Under the pieces are notes generated by a model. The model did not search any database. It had not been told where the DNA came from and saw only the letters and a list, made by a program, of their open reading frames with translations. From assembly GCF_051660745.1 (NCBI RefSeq), contig NZ_JBOFQF010000003.1, forward strand, positions 246,237 through 310,236: 64,000 bases of DNA. The letters are read 5' to 3'. This stretch comes from Segniliparus sp051660745. Its GTDB lineage: Bacteria; Actinomycetota; Actinomycetes; Mycobacteriales; Mycobacteriaceae. A program made the position numbers and the translations under genes. Shown here piece by piece: positions 8,086-14,752 of this stretch (position 1 is its first letter; every line of letters starts with the position of its first letter).

Positions 8086-8885
8086 CGTTTCCTTTTTATG
8101 CTCCCGCAGAACAGATCATGCGGGACCGGGCGGAGCTCGCCCGCAAAGGCATCGGGCGGGGCCGCTCCGTCATCGTGCTCGCATACGCGGGCGGCGTGCT
8201 GCTGGTCGCGGAGAACCCGTCTTCGACGCTGCGCAAGATCTCCGAGCTCTACGACCGGATCGGCTTCGCGGCGGTCGGGAAGTACAGCGAGTTCGAGCAG
8301 CTGCGCCGGGCGGGCATCCGCCTGGCCGACACGCAGGGCTACCAGTTCGACCGCCGCGATGTGACCGGGCGTTCCCTGGCGAACGCCTACGCCCAGGCGC
8401 TCGCGGGCGCGTTCACCGACCAGCCCAAGCCGTTCGAGGTGGAGCTGGCGGTCGCGGAGGTCGGTTTCCCTGGCTCAACGGGGCGCTCGCAGCTGTACCG
8501 GATCAGCTACGACGGGTCGATCAACGACGAGCGCGAGTTCATCGTGATGGGCGGCACCGCGGACGCGATCTCCGCAGCCTTGAAGGAGAGCTACGTGCCG
8601 GACTCCGAGCTGCGCGAGGCCTTGCGCGTCGCGGTGGACGCGCTGCGCCAGCCCCCTCCGAGCACGGGAGCGGGGAGCGGCAAGACTCCCGAGCCGCGCG
8701 AGCTGGGGCCTGCGGACTTCGAGGTCGCGGTCTTGGAGCGGGCTCGTCCGCGACGCGCGTTCCGGCGGTTGGGCCAGGCGGCGTTGGCGGAGTTGCTCCC
8801 GCCTGCGGCAGAGCCTCGGGCGGAAGCATCGGAGCAGCCCGAGCAGCAGGAACCTGAGCAGCAGGAACCAGAGCAGCAAGGGTGA
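8082..8885 (+). CDS. prcA: Proteasome alpha subunit
   Basis: PrcA forms the outer gating rings of the core particle. The start MTFPFYAPAEQIMRDRAELARKGIGRGRSVI matches actinobacterial alpha subunits, which lack a propeptide and catalytic Thr. The start at 8082 is preferred over the two upstream duplicates because only it reads into the gene; GGGAGGA lies at 8068-8074. The C-terminus is a Gln/Glu-rich tail with a repeated EPEQQ unit (15-bp DNA repeat, about 8837-8880), which is not seen in the M. tuberculosis subunit. Length 267 residues. Confidence 0.96.
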   Translation: MTFPFYAPAEQIMRDRAELARKGIGRGRSVIVLAYAGGVLLVAENPSSTLRKISELYDRIGFAAVGKYSEFEQLRRAGIRLADTQGYQFDRRDVTGRSLANAYAQALAGAFTDQPKPFEVELAVAEVGFPGSTGRSQLYRISYDGSINDEREFIVMGGTADAISAALKESYVPDSELREALRVAVDALRQPPPSTGAGSGKTPEPRELGPADFEVAVLERARPRRAFRRLGQAALAELLPPAAEPRAEASEQPEQQEPEQQEPEQQG

Positions 8886-8894
8886 ACTGGCCTT

Positions 8895-8987
8895 ATGCGT
8901 CGCCGACGGTGCTTCTTGGGACACTCCGGGTCTCGTGCCTCGGCCCTGCGCGTCCGGGTGATCCGGCTTTCTGCCAAAGGTAGGTAA
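8895..8987 (+). other. First 30-codon mini-ORF with pafA-like start
   Basis: The frame starts MRRRRCFLGHSG, resembling the PafA start MRRRIMG, is arginine-rich and stops at 8985-8987. It follows the prcA stop by 9 nt. It could be a leader peptide that affects access to the pafA start, or a silent product of the duplication. Confidence 0.4.
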
Positions 8988-8996
8988 ACTAACCAT

Positions 8997-9089
8997 ATGC
9001 GTCGCCGACGGTGCTTCTCGGGACACTCCGGGTCTCGTGCCTCGGCCCTGCGCGTCCGGGTGATCCGGCTTTCTGCCAAAGGTAGGTAA
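8997..9089 (+). other. Second 30-codon mini-ORF with pafA-like start
   Basis: Near-identical copy of the preceding frame, one base different, stopping at 9087-9089, 9 nt before the true pafA ATG. The AAAGGTAGG in front of its ATG is the same leader that precedes pafA, so the ribosome should treat the two ATGs alike. Confidence 0.4.
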
Positions 9090-9098
9090 ACTAACCAT

Positions 9099-10502
9099 AT
9101 GCGTCGCCGGATCATGGGCATTGAAACCGAATACGGGGTCACCTGTATGTTCAAGGGCCATCGGCGCCTCAGCCCGGACGAGGTGGCCCGCTACCTGTTC
9201 CGCAAAGTGGTCTGCTGGGGCCGCAGCTCGAACGTGTTCCTGCCGAACGGCTCCCGGCTGTACCTCGACGTCGGGTCGCACCCCGAGTACGCGACCGCCG
9301 AATGCGACAGCCTGCGCCAGCTCGTCGCCCACGACCGGGCCGGGGAGCGGATCCTCGAGGGCCTGCTGCTCGAAGCGGAGGCCTCCCTCGCGGAAGAGGG
9401 CATCGGCGGCGACGTGTACCTGTTCAAGAACAACACCGACTCGACCGGCAACTCCTACGGCTGCCACGAGAACTACCTCGTGGTGCGGGCGGGCGAGTTC
9501 TCCCGCGTCTCCGACGTGCTCCTGCCGTTCCTGGTGACCCGGCAGCTGATCTGCGGCGCGGGCAAGGTGCTCTCCACGCCGAAAGAGGCGAGGTACTGCC
9601 TCTCGCAGCGGGCCGAGCACATCTGGGAGGGCGTCTCCTCGGCGACGACTCGGTCGCGTCCGATCATCAACACCCGCGACGAGCCGCACGCCGACGCGGA
9701 GCTCTACCGGCGCCTGCACGTCATCGTCGGCGACTCGAACATGGCCGAGCCGACGACCTTGCTCAAGGTCGGCTCCACCGCGCTGATCTTGGAGATGATC
9801 GAGGCGGGGGTCGCGTTCCGGGACTACGCGCTCGACAACCCGATCCGCGCGATCCGGGAAGTCAGCCACGACACGACCGGCAGCCGCCAGGTGCGCCTGG
9901 TCGGCGGCAGGCACGCGTCCGCGTTGGAGATCCAGCGCGAGTACCACGGCAAGGCGGTGGAGTACCTGGCCTCGACCGAGCCGTCCACCGAGCTCTCGTC
10001 CGTGGTGGACCTCTGGGGCCGGGTGCTCGACGCGGTGGAGTCCCAGGACTTCGCCAAGGTGGACACCGAGATCGACTGGATCATCAAGCGCAAGCTGTTC
10101 CAGCGCTACGAGGAGAAGTACGGCTTCGACCTCACCCACCCGAAGATCGCGCAGCTCGACCTCGCCTACCACGACATCAAGCGCGGGCGCGGGGTGTTCG
10201 ACATCCTGCGCAAGCGCGGGCTGGTGTCCACGATCGTGGACGAGGACGAGATCGAGTCGGCCAAAGACGTCGCGCCGCAGACCACGCGGGCGCGGTTGCG
10301 CGGCGATTTCATCACCGCCGCGACCGAGGCCGGTCGGGATTTCACCGTGGACTGGGTGCATCTGAAGCTCAACGACCAGGCGCAGCGCACGGTGCTGTGC
10401 AAGGACCCGTTCAAAGCTGTGGACGAGCGGGTGGACCGGCTCATCGCCTCCTTGGGCAACAGCGGCACCAGTGGCAACGGCGGAGCCGTCGGGCTCAAGT
10501 AG
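9099..10502 (+). CDS. pafA: Pup-protein ligase
   Basis: PafA uses ATP to join the C-terminal Glu of deamidated Pup to a substrate lysine. The 467-residue protein begins MRRRIMGIETEYGVTC and follows the M. tuberculosis enzyme closely throughout, for example LYLDVGSHPEYATAECDSL with the catalytic Asp at 57, DVYLFKNNTDS, and the C-terminal QRTVLCKDPF. In M. tuberculosis pafA lies some distance from prcBA; here it follows prcA with only the repeat array between. Confidence 0.97.
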   Translation: MRRRIMGIETEYGVTCMFKGHRRLSPDEVARYLFRKVVCWGRSSNVFLPNGSRLYLDVGSHPEYATAECDSLRQLVAHDRAGERILEGLLLEAEASLAEEGIGGDVYLFKNNTDSTGNSYGCHENYLVVRAGEFSRVSDVLLPFLVTRQLICGAGKVLSTPKEARYCLSQRAEHIWEGVSSATTRSRPIINTRDEPHADAELYRRLHVIVGDSNMAEPTTLLKVGSTALILEMIEAGVAFRDYALDNPIRAIREVSHDTTGSRQVRLVGGRHASALEIQREYHGKAVEYLASTEPSTELSSVVDLWGRVLDAVESQDFAKVDTEIDWIIKRKLFQRYEEKYGFDLTHPKIAQLDLAYHDIKRGRGVFDILRKRGLVSTIVDEDEIESAKDVAPQTTRARLRGDFITAATEAGRDFTVDWVHLKLNDQAQRTVLCKDPFKAVDERVDRLIASLGNSGTSGNGGAVGLK

Positions 10503-10520
10503 CGGCCGCTCCGGCCTCGC

Positions 10521-10958
10521 TCACACGTCCGTTTGGGGGCAGGGGTCGATGGCGGCGGAGAGCAGCCGCTTGAGCTCGTGGCGCTCCTCCTTGCTCAACG
10601 CGCCGAGGATTTCGTCCTCGGCGGCCCAGACCTCAGGCAACGCCTCTTCGAGGAGCGCTTCGCCGCGCTTGGTCAGTCGGGCGGGGAGGGTCCGCCCCGC
10701 TGCGGCGGTCGCGGGGCGCGCCACGAGGTCTGCCTTCTCGAGGTCGTGCAGCACGGTGTTCATCGCCTGCCTGGTCACGAATGATTCCCTGGCGAGCTCC
10801 GCGTTGGACATCCCCGGATTCTGGCGCAGCATCTGCATACAGATGTATTGCGGCAGGGTGAGGCCGAGCGGACGGAGCTTGGCGCTCACATGGGTCCGGG
10901 TCGTCAGCATGGCCCGAGTCAGGAAATAGCCGATCGGGGCGTCTGCGGGTCGCGTCAT
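10521..10958 (-). CDS. MarR-family regulator
   Basis: A 145-residue protein starting MTRPADAPIGYFLTRAM. It has the MarR winged helix: YICMQMLRQNPGMSNAELARES, a recognition helix around TRQAMNTVLHDLE, and a wing with a GRTLPARLT stretch. The start at 10958 matches the family; a longer frame upstream is out of character. Two inverted repeats lie immediately upstream at 10961-10992 and are likely its own operator. The regulated genes beyond itself are unknown. Confidence 0.85.
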   Translation of the reverse strand: MTRPADAPIGYFLTRAMLTTRTHVSAKLRPLGLTLPQYICMQMLRQNPGMSNAELARESFVTRQAMNTVLHDLEKADLVARPATAAAGRTLPARLTKRGEALLEEALPEVWAAEDEILGALSKEERHELKRLLSAAIDPCPQTDV

Positions 10959-10960
10959 CC

Positions 10961-10992
10961 TGACATCATGGTCGATGTCAGTTGTTCTGACA
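10961..10992. promoter_or_regulatory. Probable MarR operator, overlapping inverted repeats
   Basis: TGACATC-6-GATGTCA (10961-10980) overlaps TGTCA-7-TGACA (10976-10992). They begin 3 bp before the regulator's start codon on the minus strand, where a dimeric MarR protein would block transcription or initiation. Confidence 0.55.
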
Positions 10993-11026
10993 AATGGGTG
11001 AGGCGGCGCGGCGGCTTCGGCCTGGA

Positions 11027-11593
11027 TCAGTTTCCCGAGGACGCGTCGTCGTCGGAGGCCGAGGGCGGGGAGTCCGGCCCCGAGTTCGCGGTGTTCGGCA
11101 GCGCGGTGGTCGAGGTGCTCCCCGGCTGGGCCGCCTCGGGGGTGATCGGTTTCTTCGGCGCTTTGCCGCTGGGGTCTTCCAAGCCGTTGGACACGGAGGT
11201 CCCCGGCAGGATGCCGCCCGCGGCGGGGGAGGTCGAGGCCGACTGCTGCGGCGCCGAGGGCCGCATGCCGGACACCGCGCCGCTCGGCCCGTACCGCTGC
11301 GGCTCGACGCCGAGATGGCTGCCGGGCAGGCCCGCTCCGGAGCCCGCCGGGTCCGCGTTCGTCATGGCCGCGATGCCCGCCGAGTCGACTGACCGGCGGG
11401 GGCGCACCCATTCGAACGTGCCTTGGAACGTGTAGTTGCCGGGGAGCGAGCCGATGTACCCAGGCGGGGAGTAGTACGGATCGGAGGGGACGGTGGGCGT
11501 GACGATGTTGTTCGCGGAGGCCGAGGGGGCGGCGATCATGGCGAGCGCCGCGAGCGCGGGCCCGGCGGCGAGCTGTGCGAGCTTCGAGGGCAT
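11027..11593 (-). CDS. Secreted Pro/Ser-rich protein
   Basis: The 188-residue product has a signal peptide (ALAALAMIAAPSASA, cut before NNIVTP) and a mature chain rich in Pro, Ser, Gly and Asp, with a YYSPPGY stretch, an NYTFQGTFEWVRP patch and an acidic SASDDDASSGN tail. It has no cysteine and little predicted fold, like cell-wall or surface proteins of mycolata. It lies 16 bp downstream of the MspA porin gene on the same strand, so it may be co-transcribed. Not recognised. Confidence 0.7.
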   Translation of the reverse strand: MPSKLAQLAAGPALAALAMIAAPSASANNIVTPTVPSDPYYSPPGYIGSLPGNYTFQGTFEWVRPRRSVDSAGIAAMTNADPAGSGAGLPGSHLGVEPQRYGPSGAVSGMRPSAPQQSASTSPAAGGILPGTSVSNGLEDPSGKAPKKPITPEAAQPGSTSTTALPNTANSGPDSPPSASDDDASSGN

Positions 11594-11609
11594 GGTCGTG
11601 GTTCCTTCC

Positions 11610-12269
11610 TCAGATCTTGATGGGATCGCCGTAGATGGCGTACGAGGAGTGCGCGGCGTCTGTCGAGATGCGCAGGTACGCGTAGGAGCGGATCGTCACG
11701 TCGCCGCCGCAGGCGTCGGCCTTGATGTGCAGGTTCGTGATGTCCAGCATGGCTTTGCCCTTGTCGGACAGCGCCATGTTCGACATCGGCAGGTCGACGA
11801 TCGCGCCGGGGGCGACGTCGGTCTGGATGTAGCCGGTCAGCCCGCCGCCGATGCTGCCGCTGCCCGAGACGCCGGGGGACGAGTTGATGTCCACCTCGCC
11901 GCCGAGCGAGCCGCCGCCGGTGGCCGCGCCGCCGATCTGCAGGCCGCTGGAGACGTCGGACTGGCAGCCGAGCTGGTAGCCCATGATGAAGAGGCTGTCG
12001 CTGATCGAGCTGGAGCCCGCGCTCACCGTCGCGGTCGCGGAGAGCGTGACGAAGGCCTCGCGGGAATTGGCGGCGGCGGCGAGGTTGGGAATGGCGTTGA
12101 CCACCTCGTTGTCGGTGTCGATGTGGATATGCCATCCGTCGCGGGTGGTCTCGTCCATATTTTTGGAGGCCATCTTCACCGGGTCCGCGCTGGCGCTGGC
12201 CGCAGTGGCCGCGCCCAACGCCAACACGAGGCCGAGGGCCGAGAGGATCCGCTTGCGTGATGTCGCCAT
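11610..12269 (-). CDS. MspA-family outer membrane porin
   Basis: MspA-type octameric porins let small hydrophilic solutes through the mycolic-acid outer membrane. The 219-residue protein has a signal peptide ending ATAASASA and then DPVKMASKNMDETTRDGWHI; this matches the MspA start, where the mature protein begins near a GLDNEL-like segment. The glycine-rich middle (GGSLGGEVDI, GSIGGGLTGYI) and the final LRISTDAAHSSYAIYGDP are characteristic. An AAAGG precedes the ATG at 12269. It implies a mycomembrane. Confidence 0.93.
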   Translation of the reverse strand: MATSRKRILSALGLVLALGAATAASASADPVKMASKNMDETTRDGWHIHIDTDNEVVNAIPNLAAAANSREAFVTLSATATVSAGSSSISDSLFIMGYQLGCQSDVSSGLQIGGAATGGGSLGGEVDINSSPGVSGSGSIGGGLTGYIQTDVAPGAIVDLPMSNMALSDKGKAMLDITNLHIKADACGGDVTIRSYAYLRISTDAAHSSYAIYGDPIKI

Positions 12270-12432
12270 CAATCCGCCTTTCCAAGGACGCTCGGCCGTT
12301 CGCCGTTGATCGGCCGGAGCGTTGCCGTTTTGCGACCTCTAAGAGTAGAGCAAGCGGCTGAGGATTTCGAGATCTCTGCCAGAGAATTCATGCCGTTCGT
12401 GAAAACTGTTGCTGAGATTTGTGAACAGGGCG

Positions 12433-12936
12433 TTATTTCTTCCGAGGAGGCCGGTAGATCTCTTGGAAGGCGGCGAACCGGGCCGGGAAGTCCGCGCGCT
12501 TGGAGACCGCCTCCGCGTAGCGCCGCGCCCGTCCGTCCCGTTCCGCCTCGCGGACCTGGTCTCGGGCCGCCTGCTCGGCGGCCGCCCGTGCGCCGCGTTC
12601 CTCGTTCCGCCTGATGTCGTCCTCCATCTGCACCGCGAGGACGTCGGCCCGCAAAGGCATGGGCAGCTCGTCGATCATCTGCGTGGCTTTGCGCTCCGCG
12701 AGCAGCGCCACCGCGAAGCGGCTGGCATGTCCTTCGTCGGAGTTGAAAGCGAGGTCGACCATGCCCTCGAAATCCCATGGGGGAGTCGGGGCGATGTTCG
12801 ACGGCAGTTCTGCGATGACGGCATGCGTCGCGATGTCGAGCATCGCGCGCAACGTGTTGCGGGCGACGTCCCGCCTGCGATCGCCCGCCGGGCCTTCTGG
12901 GATGAGGCCCGGCTCCCCGGAAGAGTGCTCGTGCAT
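12433..12936 (-). CDS. Conserved-looking hypothetical protein
   Basis: A 167-residue soluble protein with a helical N-terminal half (NTLRAMLDIATHAVIAELP) and a long charged helix in the C-terminal half (DDIRRNEERGARAAAEQ) that may form a coiled coil. No signal peptide, membrane segment or recognised motif. It is read from ATG 12936 and lies 163 bp upstream of the porin start on the same strand. Codon usage is consistent with a real gene. Confidence 0.55.
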   Translation of the reverse strand: MHEHSSGEPGLIPEGPAGDRRRDVARNTLRAMLDIATHAVIAELPSNIAPTPPWDFEGMVDLAFNSDEGHASRFAVALLAERKATQMIDELPMPLRADVLAVQMEDDIRRNEERGARAAAEQAARDQVREAERDGRARRYAEAVSKRADFPARFAAFQEIYRPPRKK

Positions 12937-13464
12937 AGAGCGATGTTACGCGCTGGCTCGGGCCGCGCGTGAAGTTTGCCCTCCGCCCCGTTCCCCGTCT
13001 TCCTTTTTCAAAGTCGTATGCCCCGGATGTTCGGGCGGTGGACATGGCATCGGCCGTGGCTGCAGGACTTCTGTCTCTGCGGTCCACCGGGCTGCGTGTC
13101 CACCGCCCGTGGCGTAAAGCGATCAGTGACCAAGCGTGCTCATATCGGTCGTGGGGTTAAGCCTCGGCGGTTGACTCGTTCGACCTGGCCAATCCCGGCA
13201 GCGTCCCTCCGGGTTGCCGCTCGCCCCTAACCCGGAGGTCGCAGCTGGTCCTATCCTCGAGTTCCGCAGGCCCACGGCGCTTCTTGCCCTTGTCGCGGCG
13301 TGCTCCGCGTGGGTGCTGACTCTTCACGCAGGACGCTCGTTCCGGGGGTCGGTTCCTTCTCTTCCGGATCCGACTTTGCCTTTCGAGCTCCTACTTCCGT
13401 TGTAGTGCATGACCTAGATCACATCAAGTGGTTCCAGATGGTCGTTACCGATATGTGACACACC
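12937..13464. other. Gene-poor interval with an inverted repeat and CRP-like sites
   Basis: No frame here is convincing. It holds a 13-bp perfect inverted repeat (13032-13044 and 13097-13109, 52 bp apart) that could fold in RNA. Near the right end are CATGA-N6-TCACA at 13408-13423 and TGTGA-N6-TCACG at 13454-13469, both resembling CRP/FNR half-site pairs, although no gene start lies close enough to assign them. It may be a decayed gene or regulatory remnant. Confidence 0.3.
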
Positions 13465-14586
13465 TCACGAAACGGGGTCGCGGCGGATTTTGCCGGGGGC
13501 CACCCCGCTCGACAGCAGGGCTTCGACGCAGGTCGCGGCCATCTCGGGCGGGCCGCTCACGAGGACGGCCTCGGAGCGGGCCGCGAACTCGACAGCCGTG
13601 CGCGCGAGCGTGGACCACGGCCCGGTTTCCAGCACGGGCAGCACGTTGAACCAGGAGTTCGCGCGGGCCAGGTCTCGCAAGCCGGACAAGTCGTACAGCT
13701 CGGCGCGCCCCCGGGCTCCGACGAGCATGGTGGTCCGGGGGTTCTCGCCGCGCAGGGCGAGGGCGAGGGCGATCGAGCGCAGCGGGGCGAGCCCGGTGTC
13801 GCCCGCCACCAGCAGCACGGCCTGGTCGGGCGGCACGTCTGCCACCCCGGCCCCGAGGCTGCCGTAGCCCGCGCCGAAGAGCCAGCGGTCTCCCGGCCGG
13901 GTGTGTTTGAGGACGGCGCCGCTGACCGTGCCGCCGGGGACCGCCCTGATGTGGAGTTCGAGCTCGCCGTTCTCGTTCGGCGGAACAGCCGGGGAGAAGT
14001 ACCGCCAGTGTCCGGGGCATTGCGGGACGAGCGTCGCGAGGTACTGGCCGACGCGGAAGGGGGTCGGGCGCGCCTCGGGGTCGGCGAGCAGGCGGACGAC
14101 GACCGTGGGGCCGGGATGGTCGATCCGCTCCACAACCTCCGCCGACCAGCTCTCGGGCGATTCGTCGCGGCCCGCCTCCTGCGCCATCACCTGGCAGACC
14201 AGGGCCGCCGCCCGCTCGGCGAACGCGTGGTCGCGGGGATCCGGGGCGGACGCGGCCAGCGCTTTGGCGAGCGCGGTCTGGGCGAGCAGGTAGTCCCGCT
14301 CGGCCAAGCGGTGCTTGCGGTGGTCGCGTCCGAGCTGTCCGAGCAGGTCGATGAGCGCGGGCGGGTCCGACCCTTCCGCGAAGGCCCCGAGGACGTGCTC
14401 GGCCATCTGGACGAACGCGGTCCGGTGCTCGCCGAGGCCGGACGGGAACTGCTCGACCAGCTCCGGCGCGGACCCGAACAGCTCCAGGTGGAACGATCGG
14501 ACGAACACGGCGGGATCTCGCCGAACCGCTGCGAGCAGTCGGGCGGCCGCGCCCCGGGAGGAGCCGCCTTCGTCATTGCTCGACAC
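13465..14586 (-). CDS. Type II flavohaemoglobin-like protein
   Basis: A globin domain (residues 1-140, with a His in LGRDHRKHRLAERDY as the probable haem ligand) is followed by an FAD/NAD(P)H reductase module: WRYFSPA for flavin, GGTVSGA, LVAGDTGLAP for the nucleotide, and a C-terminal LVSGPPEM. This is the layout of mycobacterial FHbII (Rv0385), which differs from classic Hmp and has been linked to electron transfer from lactate rather than NO dioxygenation. It is divergent from clpB, the same neighbour as in M. tuberculosis. GTG start. Confidence 0.88.
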   Translation of the reverse strand: MSSNDEGGSSRGAAARLLAAVRRDPAVFVRSFHLELFGSAPELVEQFPSGLGEHRTAFVQMAEHVLGAFAEGSDPPALIDLLGQLGRDHRKHRLAERDYLLAQTALAKALAASAPDPRDHAFAERAAALVCQVMAQEAGRDESPESWSAEVVERIDHPGPTVVVRLLADPEARPTPFRVGQYLATLVPQCPGHWRYFSPAVPPNENGELELHIRAVPGGTVSGAVLKHTRPGDRWLFGAGYGSLGAGVADVPPDQAVLLVAGDTGLAPLRSIALALALRGENPRTTMLVGARGRAELYDLSGLRDLARANSWFNVLPVLETGPWSTLARTAVEFAARSEAVLVSGPPEMAATCVEALLSSGVAPGKIRRDPVS

Positions 14587-14627
14587 GGAGCCTGTTCCTT
14601 TCCTCGATGGATCGGGACCAGTTTAGA

Positions 14628-14648
14628 CTTGAGTGGAATAGACTCAAC
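14628..14648. promoter_or_regulatory. HAIR operator for HspR upstream of clpB
   Basis: CTTGAGT-N7-ACTCAAC matches the HspR-associated inverted repeat CTTGAGT-N7-ACTCAAG at 13 of 14 positions. HspR bound here represses clpB and dnaK operons in actinobacteria and releases on heat shock. It lies 104 bp before the clpB start, and may also affect the flavohaemoglobin promoter on the other strand. Confidence 0.85.
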
Positions 14649-14752
14649 TATTGTGGTGTTGACCAATGCGACGGCGCGCAGACCCCGCGCGCCGCGATCT
14701 CGATCTGGCGCCCGTACGGCGGGCTGCCAGCCCAAGGAGGACGATAGGACAC

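Larger units (their letters stand above)
7922..8107. repeat. 80-bp tandem repeat duplicating the prcA start
   Basis: Two identical 80-bp units (7922-8001, 8002-8081) are followed by a third partial copy of 26 nt (8082-8107) that is the true start of prcA. Each unit has the first 26 nt of prcA (GTG, then codons for TFPFYAP) followed by 54 nt that hold GGGAGGA and end just before the next GTG. The result is GTG starts at 7922, 8002 and 8082. Confidence 0.95.
8895..9109. repeat. 102-bp tandem repeat duplicating the pafA start
   Basis: Two 102-bp units (8895-8996 and 8997-9098) differ at one base, and a third partial copy (9099-9109) is the true pafA start. Every unit opens with ATGCGTCGCCG, the first codons of pafA, and ends with the leader AAAGGTAGGTAAACTAACCAT. 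The three ATG codons (8895, 8997, 9099) are in the same frame, interrupted by a TAA nine bases before each next ATG. Confidence 0.95.

Noticed and set aside
7922..9109. CRISPR array
   Set aside because: The repeats are 80 and 102 bp, directly joined without unique spacers, and contain gene starts; no cas genes are present.
10959..11411. N-terminal extension of the MarR protein by about 150 codons
   Set aside because: The extension is low-complexity, overlaps the secreted-protein gene and would bury the operator within coding sequence; the MarR family starts near MTRPADAP.
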